Assembly (NCBI GenBank): GCA_965277425.1
Contig: CBDICR010000006.1
Span: forward strand, 62,001 to 126,000
DNA from: Poindextera sp965277425
GTDB lineage: Bacteria > Pseudomonadota > Alphaproteobacteria > Caulobacterales > Caulobacteraceae
DNA length: 64,000 nt
Reading direction: 5' to 3'
The notes beneath the pieces were generated by a model, which was not told the DNA's origin, did no database searches, and was given only the letters and a program-made list of their open reading frames with translations. Numbering within the stretch: position 1 is the first letter of the stretch; each line of letters starts with the position of its first letter. This document shows positions 32,042 through 40,928 of this stretch, piece after piece. The translations under genes and the position numbers were made by a program.

Positions 32042-35000
32042 TCAGAAGTTGATCGAGATGGTGGAGCGCCGGTTGAGCGGCTCCTTGACCCCGTCGGGGG
32101 TCTGGACGGCCAGGTCGGTCTTGCCCTTCCAGTCGACCTTCAGCGTGGTCTGGTTGACGCCCTGGTTGACCAGCGCATCGGCCGTCGCCTTGGCCCGACG
32201 TTCCGACAGCCGCATGTTGTAGGCGAAGCCGCCGGAGGTGTCGGTGTGGCCGACCACGGTGATGGTGGTGGCGTTGCCCGACTTGGCGTAGTCCGCCGCC
32301 TGTTGCACCACCTGCTGGGCTTCCGGGGTCAGCACGTACTGATCGAACGGGAAGTAGACCACGAAGTCCTTGGCCACGGGCGCCGGAGGCGGCGGGGGTG
32401 GCGGCGGCGGCGGAGGCGGCGGTGGGGGAGGCGGCGGCGGAGGCGGCGGGGGTGGCGGCGGCGGCGGTGGCGGCGCGCCCCACTGGTAGCGGTAGCCGAC
32501 CGCCAGCTTGCCTTCGTTGTAGTTGTCCTTGAACTTGTAGGATCCGCTCAGGAAGGCCGAGGAGTGGCCATCCTTGGAGTAGAAGTTCAGGTCTCCCCCG
32601 ACCTCCCCGAACACGCCGGAGAAGTTGTCCTCGACCGCCACCGGCAGGCCGGCGGAGATCAGTTGGACGTGGTTGTTGCCATCGAACTCATCCCAAGCTC
32701 GGCCGTCCAAGGCCAGTTTGAGCGTGTAATCGTCCTCGGTCACCACCGGCACCGAGTAGCGCAGGCCAACGGCGCCGCGGAAAGTATCCTCGTTGTTGAA
32801 ACGTAGGACGGTGCCCTGCACGTTGCCGTTGCCGATGATGGTCTGGGCGTAGGCCAGAACGCCGACCGGCTCGACCGTGCCCGGGCCGAACGGGATGCGA
32901 TAGCCGCTCTCGATCTGCCCGCCATAGGTGTCGACCTGGATCGAGCGTGACAGGCCGGAGGCATTGCCCCCCTGGGCCCGCAGGGACAGGAAGTCGCCCT
33001 TGATCTGGCCGTCGATGAAGAACTGATCAAGCAGGTAGGTGGCGTAGACGCTCGCCGTGCCGCCTTCATAGTTCTGGTCGGCAAGACCCTGGTGGTTTTT
33101 GAAGTCCACCTCCGAGTCCAGATAGCCGCCGGCCACCCCGATCAGCCCGACCCCGCCCATGACCTTGGTCGCCGCGTCGATGCCGCCGACGATGCCAAAG
33201 GTGTCCTGGCGATAGTCCAGGTCGAAGGTGTAGCCGGCCGGCGGATCGATCTTGTCGGTCCGGTCGCCAAAGGTGCCCACCGCCTTGATCCACGCCCCTG
33301 GCGTGAAGCCGCCGATCGAGCCCGGCGCCAAGAGCACCGAGTCGCGAAGGTCCGCCTGGCGCTCCTGCCAGGGCGTCGTCGCATACCAGATGTCCTGCGC
33401 CGCCGTGGCCACGATCGGAGCGGCGAAAGCGCCAGGACCGGCCTGGCTGACCAGCACTTCGTTCTGGCCGGTGTTGTCCAGGGTGTAGAGGAAGACCCCC
33501 TTGACCAGGCCGGCCGCGTTCGGGCCGAAGGTGGCGTAGCCGCTCGAGCCCGGATCCAGGGTGAAGGTGGCCCCGTTGCTGGTCGCCGAGCCGGTGCGCA
33601 CCAGCACGATGCCGCCAGAGGAGACCGGAACCGCACCCGGCGCGCCGCCGCCGTCGATCACCCGGATGGCGTTGGTCCCGGTGGTCGAGGCCACGGTCAG
33701 GGTGCTGGCCGCCGAGGTCGGGCCGCCCAGGTTGACCTTGGTGGCGATCACCCCGCCGGCCACGCCGGTGAAGGCGGTGGTGGTTCCGGAGACGTTGTCG
33801 GTTCCCGCCGCCCCGGTCGACAGGTCGAGCAGGCCGGAGTTGGTCAGGGTGATCGGCGCGCCGCCGGCCGACAACGTCAGGGTCGAGGCCCCGCCGTCCG
33901 AGCCGACCCGGATCGTGCCGGCGTTGTTGATCGTGTTGGTGGTGTGGTTGCCGAAGGCGAAGGTGGTGGCGCCGATCGTGTTGATCACGCCGGTTCCGGC
34001 GGTGCTGATCGTATCGGTGGCCACCGTGCTGTTGCCGGGCCCGAACGCGCCGTTGCCGAGCGTGCTGGTCCCGCTGGTGGTGAAGTTGCCGCCGCTCAGC
34101 ACGTTTATCGCCGTATTGGAGATGTTGCCGGCGACCGTGGCGTTGCCGGCGCTGCCGTTGCCGACCAGCCGGGCGAAGTTGACGTCGCCGATCAGCGTGC
34201 CCGAATCGTTGACCACCACGCTGCCGACGCCTGTGCCGTTGCCGGTGGCGATCAGGGTGGTGTTGCCGGTGGTGGTGACGCCCGTGGTGTTGCCGGCGTC
34301 GATGGCCAGGCCCGTCGGCAGGCCCGAGCTGTTCTCGACCGTGGCGCCCGAGCTGATGGTGATGTTCGCGGTCGATCCGGCCGCCTGATTGGTGACGTCG
34401 ATCGCCGCCAGGGTGGCGTTGCCGGCCTTGACCGTACCGCCGCTCACGGCGATCGAGGTGTTGCCGGCGCTGCTCGATGTCTGGATGCCGTTGTAGGCCG
34501 TGGAGATATTGCCAGCGGTGGTGACGCTGACGCCAGCCGATCCCACGGCGAGGATGCCCGGACCGCCGGAGACCGTGATTGACGCCGACTTGTCGTTCAC
34601 CGTGGCGTTGCCACCGACCGCCGTGACGAGCAGGCCCACATTGGTCCCGTTTGTCGCGTTGCCGTTGACCACGATTCCCGTGGAGTTGCCCTGCGCATTG
34701 GCGAGCGTTATCGAAGCATTGCCGCTGGCGCTTTGCGCCTCGATGCCGGTCAGGCTCGTATTGCCGTTGACGGTGATCGACGGACCGGCGGCGAGGTTCA
34801 CCGTGGCGTTGCCGCCCCGCGCCAGCACGCCCGCCGACGAGACATCGGTCGCATTGCCGACCGTGACCGAGAAATTCTGGCCGGTGGTGACCGAAGCGCT
34901 GCCGCCGGCGCCGGCGACCGCATAGACGCCCGCCAGGTTGCCGACGCCGTTGACGGTGATCGTCGTGCCCATGCCACTGGCCAGCACGGTGGCGCCGCCG

Positions 35001-36385
35001 AGCCCGCCCGAGGCATAGACGCCAGCCGACTGGGTGGTGGTGGCGTTGCCGACCGTGATAACGCCGCCGGCGCGCACCGTGGCGCTCGCCACGTTGCCGA
35101 TGGATTCGATGCCGTAGTCGTTGCTGCCGCCCAGGGTCCCGACCCTGACATTCAGCTGCGAATCGGTGCTCACCGAAGACGTGCCGGCGTTCGTCTGCGC
35201 GAGAAGGCCGGTGAGATTACCGGCGCCTTGGACGGAGATGTTCCCACCCGTCGCGGTGCTGCTGAACGACACTGTCGCCGTGTCGTTGGCATTGGAACTC
35301 GTCACGGCGGCGATCCCGGACGCCGGGCCGGTCGCATTTACGACGGTCACGTTGCCGGGATCGGTGACGTTGACTGTGGCCGTCTGTTTGCCCGTGAGAG
35401 CGGTCGTTTCGGCGACGACGCCGCTGCCGCTGGTCGTGGTGACCGAATACGGCGTAACGACCGTGGCGTTACCGGTCCCCGTCGTTACATTGCCGAGATT
35501 CACCAGGGCCGTGCCGGTGCCGGCGCCGGCGTTGGTGACGGCGTCGAGCACGCCGCCGGTCGCGCCTACGACGCTGCCGTCAACATTGACGGTATTGTTT
35601 CCGGTCACCGTCGTGGTCGAGATGCCCATCGTCCCGCCCACGACACTGCCGAGGATCGTAACGGTGCTGTTTCCCGCCGTCGTCGCCGTCGAGACGCCGA
35701 CGGTCCCGCCAACGACGCTGCCGCCGAGCGTCACCGTATTGGCGCCATTGACCGTCGTTGTCGTGATGCCGAACGCCGTCGTGCCGGTTATGTTGGCATT
35801 GGTGCTGATGTTGACCGAGCCGGAGCTGCCGGCGTTCATGGTTTGAGCGAGGATTCCGGTCGTGTTGCCGACGATATTCTCGCCGCCAACGCCGCCGCCG
35901 TCGATGATCGTCAAATTGCTGCCCACGCCGCTGGACAGCCTGACGGCGGCGGTATTCGACGACGTCACGATGTTCTGCCCGGCGACGGTTGCGTTGCCGA
36001 GCACCAGGGTGAGGTTGCCCGCGCTGGTAACGGCGGCTTTGCCGTTGTCGAGATAGACGCCGCCGCCCTGGATCAGCCCGGGGCCGTCTAGGCCGACCGT
36101 CAAGTTGCCGCCGCCCGGAGCGGAGTCTGTATAGGCGATGCCGGTCGAATAATTGCCCAGGCAGGTCTCGGTCGCCGGTGTGTAGGTGATTATGTTCTGC
36201 GCCAGCGCCGGCGCCGTCACGCCCTGCGCGTCCGGAGTGCAGGTGCTCTGGGCCAGCGCCGCGCCGGGCGCGAGGACGACCGAGCCGACCAGGCCGCCCA
36301 GCCCGGCGAGCGCCGTGGTGGCAAACATGCTTCCAGCCAACAGCGACGCGCGATTGCGCGCAAAGACGCCTTTAGAAACCGACAT
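32042..36385 (-). CDS. Giant surface protein: autotransporter passenger and barrel with polyproline linker and OmpA domain
   Basis: The product has 1447 residues. Residues 1-45 are a long signal peptide (ends APGAALAQ). Residues about 46-995 are a low-complexity Gly/Asn/Thr/Ala/Val passenger of short repeating beta turns (for example VTTAGNSTVTILGSVVGG), a probable beta-helix. Residues about 1000-1302 form an autotransporter-type beta-barrel (TPGAWIKAVGTFGDR to LAVGYRYQW). Thirty consecutive prolines follow (1305-1334). Residues about 1340-1447 form an OmpA-type peptidoglycan-binding domain (VVYFPFDQYVLTPEA, VVGHTDTSGG, NMRLSERRAKA). ATG 36385 has AGGGGGG upstream. It likely displays a surface fibre and ties it to the cell wall. 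Confidence 0.9.
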   Translation of the reverse strand: MSVSKGVFARNRASLLAGSMFATTALAGLGGLVGSVVLAPGAALAQSTCTPDAQGVTAPALAQNIITYTPATETCLGNYSTGIAYTDSAPGGGNLTVGLDGPGLIQGGGVYLDNGKAAVTSAGNLTLVLGNATVAGQNIVTSSNTAAVRLSSGVGSNLTIIDGGGVGGENIVGNTTGILAQTMNAGSSGSVNISTNANITGTTAFGITTTTVNGANTVTLGGSVVGGTVGVSTATTAGNSTVTILGSVVGGTMGISTTTVTGNNTVNVDGSVVGATGGVLDAVTNAGAGTGTALVNLGNVTTGTGNATVVTPYSVTTTSGSGVVAETTALTGKQTATVNVTDPGNVTVVNATGPASGIAAVTSSNANDTATVSFSSTATGGNISVQGAGNLTGLLAQTNAGTSSVSTDSQLNVRVGTLGGSNDYGIESIGNVASATVRAGGVITVGNATTTQSAGVYASGGLGGATVLASGMGTTITVNGVGNLAGVYAVAGAGGSASVTTGQNFSVTVGNATDVSSAGVLARGGNATVNLAAGPSITVNGNTSLTGIEAQSASGNASITLANAQGNSTGIVVNGNATNGTNVGLLVTAVGGNATVNDKSASITVSGGPGILAVGSAGVSVTTAGNISTAYNGIQTSSSAGNTSIAVSGGTVKAGNATLAAIDVTNQAAGSTANITISSGATVENSSGLPTGLAIDAGNTTGVTTTGNTTLIATGNGTGVGSVVVNDSGTLIGDVNFARLVGNGSAGNATVAGNISNTAINVLSGGNFTTSGTSTLGNGAFGPGNSTVATDTISTAGTGVINTIGATTFAFGNHTTNTINNAGTIRVGSDGGASTLTLSAGGAPITLTNSGLLDLSTGAAGTDNVSGTTTAFTGVAGGVIATKVNLGGPTSAASTLTVASTTGTNAIRVIDGGGAPGAVPVSSGGIVLVRTGSATSNGATFTLDPGSSGYATFGPNAAGLVKGVFLYTLDNTGQNEVLVSQAGPGAFAAPIVATAAQDIWYATTPWQERQADLRDSVLLAPGSIGGFTPGAWIKAVGTFGDRTDKIDPPAGYTFDLDYRQDTFGIVGGIDAATKVMGGVGLIGVAGGYLDSEVDFKNHQGLADQNYEGGTASVYATYLLDQFFIDGQIKGDFLSLRAQGGNASGLSRSIQVDTYGGQIESGYRIPFGPGTVEPVGVLAYAQTIIGNGNVQGTVLRFNNEDTFRGAVGLRYSVPVVTEDDYTLKLALDGRAWDEFDGNNHVQLISAGLPVAVEDNFSGVFGEVGGDLNFYSKDGHSSAFLSGSYKFKDNYNEGKLAVGYRYQWGAPPPPPPPPPPPPPPPPPPPPPPPPPPPPPPAPVAKDFVVYFPFDQYVLTPEAQQVVQQAADYAKSGNATTITVVGHTDTSGGFAYNMRLSERRAKATADALVNQGVNQTTLKVDWKGKTDLAVQTPDGVKEPLNRRSTISINF

Positions 36386-36553
36386 TGGAATCCCCCCTGG
36401 GCGCGCTTACGCCATTCGACAATCTACCTAATCGATACTGGGGCGTGTGCAGGTGTCAACGATCCGCGGCCATCTTTATCGTTGCGTTTCGCATAGAGAA
36501 ACAGGACGGTCGCCAATGAGAGCCCGTATGGCGGGTCGGGACGCAGGCGGCGC

Positions 36554-37963
36554 TTAAAACAGCACGCGCGGGTTCATGATTCGCTTCGGATCCAGAGCGG
36601 CGCGGACGGCGCGCAGGGCGGCGACTTCAACCGGCGATTTGTAGCGCAGCGCCTCGTTGGTCTTCATCGCGCCCAGCCCGTGCTCGGCGGAGATCGAGCC
36701 GCCCAGGTCGACGGCGATGTCGTTGACCAGCCTCGCCCCCTCGTCGCGGCGCGCGGTGTGCGCGGCCTGGTCGGCGCCCGCCGCCGAGATCACGTCGTAG
36801 TGCACATTGCCGTCGCCGACATGGCCGAAGGCGACGATCCGCACGCCCGGTGAATTGGATGTCACCGCGGCGCTCGCCTGGTCGATGAAGTCGGCGATGC
36901 GCGACACCGGCACCGAGATGTCGTGCTTCCAGGCGGCGCCTTCCGCCTTCTGGGCGGCGGACTGGTCCTCGCGAATGGCCCAGAAGGCCTTGGCCTGGCC
37001 TTCCGTCTGCGCGATGGCCGCGTCCTGGATGAGGTCCTCATCGAGCGCGCGCGCCAAAAGCCGCTCCATCGCCGCCTCGGCCGCGCCCGGCTCGCCGCTG
37101 GCGATCTCGATCAGGACGAACCAGGCGTGCGGCCCTGCGAGGGGCGCGCGCCGGTCGGGCACGTGCTTGACCACCAGCTCGACGCCCAGGGCGCCCATCA
37201 GCTCGAACGCCTCCAGCGCCCCGCCGCTCTCCGCCTTGGCGCGGGCGAGAAGGGCGATGGCGTCGCTGGGCGCGCGCACGCCGACGAAAGCCACGGCGCG
37301 CGAGGCGAGCAGCGGCTGCAGCTTCAAGGCCGCGGCCGTGACCACGCCAAGCGTGCCTTCCGCGCCGATCAAAAGCTGCTTCAGGTCGTAGCCGGTATTG
37401 TCCTTGCGCAGCCGCCTCAGCCCGTTCCAGATTTCGCCGTTCGGCAGCACCGCCTCCAGGCCTAGCACCTGGTCGCGCATGGTCCCATAGCGCAGGACGG
37501 CGGTGCCGCCGGCATTGGTTGAAACCAGCCCGCCGATGGTGGCCGAGCCTTCCGAGGCCACGCTGAGCGGAAACCGCCGCCGCGCCGCCAGCGCCGCCTC
37601 GTGCACGGCCGCCAGCGTCGCGCCGGCCTCGGCGACGATGACGTCGTCCAGCGGATCGAGATCGCGGATTGCGGCCATCCGCTCGGTCGAGAGCAGGATC
37701 TCGCCCTGCGGAATCTGGCCGCCGACTAGGCCGGTATTGCCGCCTTGCGGGGTGATGGCGACGCCGGCCTCCGCGCAAAGGCCCACCACCGCGGCGACTT
37801 GCACCGTCGTGCGCGGCAGGACCAGCAGCGGTGTCGTCCCGCTCCAGCGATCGCGCCATTCGACCAGCTTGGGCGCCAGCCGCTCGGGGTCGACGCTCCA
37901 GCCGCCCTCGCCCAGCACCGCCTTCAGGCGCGAAAGGATGTCGGCGGAAACGGGTGCGGTCAT
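36554..37963 (-). CDS. FAD-linked oxidase (D-lactate / 2-hydroxyacid dehydrogenase type)
   Basis: The 469-residue flavoprotein has the PCMH-type FAD-binding domain with PQGGNTGLVGGQIPQGEILLS and the STNAGGTAVLRYG segment. The C-terminal FAD-oxidase domain includes AFGHVGDGNVHYDV and ends SAEHGLGAMKTNEAL and ALDPKRIMNPRVLF. It belongs to the GlcD/D-lactate/D-2-hydroxyglutarate dehydrogenase group. Exact substrate unknown. It is divergent to a vapBC pair. Confidence 0.92.
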   Translation of the reverse strand: MTAPVSADILSRLKAVLGEGGWSVDPERLAPKLVEWRDRWSGTTPLLVLPRTTVQVAAVVGLCAEAGVAITPQGGNTGLVGGQIPQGEILLSTERMAAIRDLDPLDDVIVAEAGATLAAVHEAALAARRRFPLSVASEGSATIGGLVSTNAGGTAVLRYGTMRDQVLGLEAVLPNGEIWNGLRRLRKDNTGYDLKQLLIGAEGTLGVVTAAALKLQPLLASRAVAFVGVRAPSDAIALLARAKAESGGALEAFELMGALGVELVVKHVPDRRAPLAGPHAWFVLIEIASGEPGAAEAAMERLLARALDEDLIQDAAIAQTEGQAKAFWAIREDQSAAQKAEGAAWKHDISVPVSRIADFIDQASAAVTSNSPGVRIVAFGHVGDGNVHYDVISAAGADQAAHTARRDEGARLVNDIAVDLGGSISAEHGLGAMKTNEALRYKSPVEVAALRAVRAALDPKRIMNPRVLF

Positions 37964-37997
37964 GGTGAAAGATTAGTCTTTCGCGAGCGAGGCCACC

Positions 37998-38019
37998 AGT
38001 ATATACTTTAGGATATACC
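37998..38019. promoter_or_regulatory. Operator-like palindromes upstream of vapB
   Basis: AGTATATACT (37998-38007) is a perfect 10-bp palindrome, and GGATATACC at 38011-38019 repeats a similar half-site. They lie just upstream of the ribosome-binding site (GGAGTG) of the vapB gene, in a locally AT-rich patch. VapBC complexes usually bind such sites to repress their own operon. Confidence 0.6.
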
Positions 38020-38030
38020 GGAGTGCGGGT

Positions 38031-38318
38031 ATGGGCCTTTTCATCAAGAACCCGGAGGTCGAGCGCAAGGTGCGCGATGTGGCGCGGCGACGCGGCGTCA
38101 GCATCACCGCAGCCGTCGGCGAGGCCTTCGATCGCGAGATCGCTCTCGATGAAGCGAAAGCGCGCAAACCTCCCCGGCCGACGCTTGCGGAATTGCGCGC
38201 GGCGACGGACGAGTTTCGGCGCGTCTCGGGGCTCGACAAGACATCGCACAAGCCGCCGACCAAGGCGGACTGGGACGCGCTGTGGCCGAGCGGGGTCGAT
38301 GAGTTGGACAAGGCATGA
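38031..38318 (+). CDS. vapB: VapB-family antitoxin
   Basis: The 95-residue protein starts MGLFIKNPEVERKVRDVARRRGVSITAAVGEAFDREI, the pattern of the Rv0623/PSK-type VapB DNA-binding domain. The rest is a charged, probably disordered toxin-binding tail ending LDKA. GGAGTG lies upstream of ATG 38031. The stop overlaps the toxin start by ATGA. The palindromes just before it are probable binding sites. Confidence 0.9.
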   Translation: MGLFIKNPEVERKVRDVARRRGVSITAAVGEAFDREIALDEAKARKPPRPTLAELRAATDEFRRVSGLDKTSHKPPTKADWDALWPSGVDELDKA

Positions 38319-38710
38319 TCGTCGCTGTCGACGCCTCTGCGCTTGTGGCGCTGGCCTTGGGAGAGCCCGAACGGGAGGAGGTCGAGGCCTGTCTCCGGGA
38401 CGCTGACGACGCGTTCGCCACGCCGCTCAACATCACCGAGGCCGGTCTGACGCTCATCTTGCGCGATGGGCGCTTCACGCCGCAACAGTATGAGCGATGG
38501 CTGTCTGATCTGCGGGTCACCGAGATGGGAATCGACGCCGCCGCCGCCCTTCGCGTCTATTTGCAGTACGGCAAGGGCGTTCATCGCGCCCGACTGAATC
38601 TCGGCGACTGTTTCGCCTACGCCCTGGCCAAGACCTTGGATGCGCCGCTGCTCTACAAGGGCGACGATTTCGCGCTCACCGACATCCGCTCGGCCCTTCA
38701 GCCGACATAG
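38315..38710 (+). CDS. vapC: VapC-family PIN ribonuclease toxin
   Basis: The 131-residue PIN protein carries the acidic site Asp6 (AVDASALVA), Glu42 (ITEAGL), Asp98 (LNLGDCFAYALA) and the C-terminal Asp residues 117-118 (YKGDDFALTDI), typical of VapC. It should cleave RNA and be held by VapB. It shares only fold, not close sequence, with the PIN toxin at 27401-27832. It is convergent with tsaC, overlapping it by 13 bases. Confidence 0.92.
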   Translation: MIVAVDASALVALALGEPEREEVEACLRDADDAFATPLNITEAGLTLILRDGRFTPQQYERWLSDLRVTEMGIDAAAALRVYLQYGKGVHRARLNLGDCFAYALAKTLDAPLLYKGDDFALTDIRSALQPT

Positions 38711-39618
38711 CCGGCGGCGCGCTTCAGGCGGTCGTTGATCGCTTCGCCGAGGCCGTCCTCGGGGATGGGAGCGACGGCGATGGCGGTCGGCCCCGTGGCA
38801 TCGGCGGCGCGCAGCCAGGCGAAGAGCTTGGCCGCGGCCTCGGCCAAGTCGCCGTTCGGGCTGAGATTGAAGACCCGCAGCCCGTCGGGCGCCGGGCCAA
38901 AGGCGAGGAAGGCTTCGCCGGCGCGCGGGCTGTCGGCGTCCAGCCTGAGCGGCGCATTGGGGGCGTAGTGACGCGTCAGCCGACCAGGGGATCGGGCGGC
39001 GTCCGCTTCGGCTTCCGCCAGCGGACCGATCAGGGCTTCGATCTGCGCCCGGGTCACCGCGCCAGGGCGCAGCAGGCGCGGCGGCCCGTCCAGCACGGCG
39101 ACCACCGTCGATTCAAGGCCGATGGCGCAGGGGCCGCCATCGAGGGCGACCGCCGCGGCCGATCCGGTTTCCGCGACCGCGTCCGCGAAGGTGGTGGGGC
39201 TGGGTCGTCCGGACCGGTTGGCCGAGGGCGCGACGACGGCGCGGCCGAACCGGCGCAAGACCGCCCGCGCCATCGGATGGGCCGGCGCGCGCACGGCGAC
39301 CGTGTCCAGCCCGGCGCGGGCGAGGTCGCAGACGGCGGCGGCGTCCGTCAGCGGCGCGACGAGCGTCAAGGGGCCGGGCCAGAAGGCTCGCGTCAGCGCC
39401 AGCGCGCGATCGTCCAGCCGCGCGAACCGCTCGGCCGCGGCGCGATCCTCGACATGGGCGATCAGCGGATTGAACCTCGGCCGACCCTTGGCCTCATAGA
39501 GTCGCGCGACCGCCGCGGTGTCGGCGGCGTCGGCGCCCAGGCCGTAGACCGTCTCGGTCGGCAGGATGACCAGCGCGCCCGCCGAGAGCGCGCGGGCCGC
39601 GGCGCTCGCCTCGCTCAG
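38698..39618 (-). CDS. Threonylcarbamoyl-AMP synthase (TsaC/Sua5), probable CTG start
   Basis: It makes threonylcarbamoyl-AMP for the t6A37 modification of tRNAs. The catalytic part includes LPTETVYGLGADA and EAKGRPRFNPL, then FWPGPLTLV and PSANRSGRPSPTTF, and a C-terminal Sua5-type domain (HYAPNAPLRL). A start at TTG 39369 would remove the first half of the active site. The only in-frame start candidate above the motif and below the in-frame stop at 39675 is CTG 39618, which overlaps the yceI stop as CTGA and gives the normal N-terminal length (306 residues). Confidence 0.88.
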   Translation of the reverse strand: MSEASAAARALSAGALVILPTETVYGLGADAADTAAVARLYEAKGRPRFNPLIAHVEDRAAAERFARLDDRALALTRAFWPGPLTLVAPLTDAAAVCDLARAGLDTVAVRAPAHPMARAVLRRFGRAVVAPSANRSGRPSPTTFADAVAETGSAAAVALDGGPCAIGLESTVVAVLDGPPRLLRPGAVTRAQIEALIGPLAEAEADAARSPGRLTRHYAPNAPLRLDADSPRAGEAFLAFGPAPDGLRVFNLSPNGDLAEAAAKLFAWLRAADATGPTAIAVAPIPEDGLGEAINDRLKRAAGYVG

Positions 39619-40178
39619 CGGACTCGATGGGCGGTGAGCGCGACGTTGACCGTCACGCTGGTGTCGACCACATCATTGGTGCTCCACCGGCCCTGTCCTA
39701 TGCCGAACGCGGTGCGATTGAGCACCAGCGCGCCGTTCATCCTGGCCGTATCACCGCTGACGGCGAGGGTGAAGGGCAGGACGACTGGCTTGTGCACGCC
39801 GCGAATGGCCAGATCGCCGCTCGCCAGATACCGGCCGCCGCCGAGGGCCTTGATCGAGCTGGTGACGAAGGTCGCCTTCGCAAAGCGCTGGGCGGCGAAC
39901 CAGTCCGCCGTCGGCATGGCCTGGTCGCGGTCGGCCCCGCCGGTCGCCGCGGAGGCGACGTCGATCGTGACCTCGGCCTTCGAGGCGGCGAGGTTTTTCG
40001 GGTCGAAGGCGATGTCGGCGCTCCAGCGCTTGAAGACGCCGCTGAAGGCCTCGCCGTTCATCTTGCTCTGGAAGCCGAGCTTGGAGGCGGCCGGATCGAC
40101 GCTCCAGCGCGCCGGCGAGGCGGCCAGGGCCGCTGGGGCCAGCACAGCCAGTCCGAGAATGAGGAAAGCCAAGCGCAT
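39615..40178 (-). CDS. YceI-family periplasmic protein
   Basis: The 187-residue protein has a signal peptide (MRLAFLILGLAVLAPAALA) and the lipocalin-like YceI domain: WSVDPAASKLGFQSKMNGEAFSGVFKRW, later GDLAIRGVHKPVVLPFTL and TAFGIGQGRW. YceI proteins bind polyisoprenoid-like lipids in the periplasm. ATG 40178 has GGAGG upstream; a longer frame to 40244 is rejected. Cytochrome b561 is directly upstream with a one-base gap, a well known YceI partner. Confidence 0.92.
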   Translation of the reverse strand: MRLAFLILGLAVLAPAALAASPARWSVDPAASKLGFQSKMNGEAFSGVFKRWSADIAFDPKNLAASKAEVTIDVASAATGGADRDQAMPTADWFAAQRFAKATFVTSSIKALGGGRYLASGDLAIRGVHKPVVLPFTLAVSGDTARMNGALVLNRTAFGIGQGRWSTNDVVDTSVTVNVALTAHRVR

Positions 40179-40179
40179 T

Positions 40180-40779
40180 TCAGGTCGCCTCCGCGACTTT
40201 ACGCCGGCGCAGGAACGGGACCATCCGCGCCACGACGTCGTCATTGCTGATGAACTGATGCTTCAAGGCGCCGGCCACATGCAGCACGATCAGCCCATAG
40301 GCGAGCTTGGCCAGAAGGCGATGGCCGGCCAGGAAAAGGTCGTGCGCGGCCTTCATCTGGTCGTGCGGCAGGTTGGCCAGGGGACTGAGCGTCGGCCAGG
40401 GGACGACGTTATAAAGTACGATCGGAAAGACGTGGATCAGCGGGCTGGCCGAGGTGAAGGCCCAGCCGGTGAGCGGCATGCCGAACATCACGACGTAGAA
40501 GAAGATGTGGACCGTGCGCGCCAGCCATTTTTCCCAGCCGGCGACATAGGCGGGCAGTTTCGGCGCCGGCACGGCGAGCCGCCAACCGAGCCGAAGCGTG
40601 CTCAAGATCAGCACGCTGATGCCGATCGACTTGTGCAACTGCACCGGTTCGATCTTCGCCGACCCGTGCAGGGTGTTGAACCACCAGGCCAGCCCGATAT
40701 TGGTCAGGATCATCAGCGCGATGATCCAGTGCAGCGCGATCGCGCCGGCGTTGTAGCGGCTCTGCAGGCTTGCCTTCAT
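40180..40779 (-). CDS. Cytochrome b561 family protein
   Basis: The 199-residue inner-membrane di-heme cytochrome has four hydrophobic segments and the expected heme-ligand His residues: ALHWIIALMILTNIGLAWW, QLHKSIGISVLIL, and LFLAGHRLLAKLAYGLIVLHVAGALKHQF. It transfers electrons between the quinone pool and a periplasmic acceptor. It forms an operon with yceI. A CTG-started tsaC gene follows. Confidence 0.92.
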   Translation of the reverse strand: MKASLQSRYNAGAIALHWIIALMILTNIGLAWWFNTLHGSAKIEPVQLHKSIGISVLILSTLRLGWRLAVPAPKLPAYVAGWEKWLARTVHIFFYVVMFGMPLTGWAFTSASPLIHVFPIVLYNVVPWPTLSPLANLPHDQMKAAHDLFLAGHRLLAKLAYGLIVLHVAGALKHQFISNDDVVARMVPFLRRRKVAEAT

Positions 40780-40928
40780 GGTGCTCCCGAGCCTGGCCGA
40801 CCCGCGGCATCAATGCGTCGCCCGGCTGAACCGCTCTTGAACAAGTGGGCTTCTGAGCCCCGGCGCGCTAGAGGCTGGACAGTTCGCCTGTCTTCGGACG
40901 GCGAGGTTTTTCCGCGGCGGAGTCCGTC

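Noticed and set aside
33700..36000. Repetitive DNA that might be taken for a CRISPR-like array
   Set aside because: The repeats are short, uneven, in frame, and encode Gly-Asn-Ala/Thr turns of one protein; there are no regular spacers.
33092..36091. Long plus-strand frames opposite the large surface protein
   Set aside because: They are antisense shadows of a repetitive gene; their Val/Ala/Asp or Thr/Val composition only reflects the complementary repeats.
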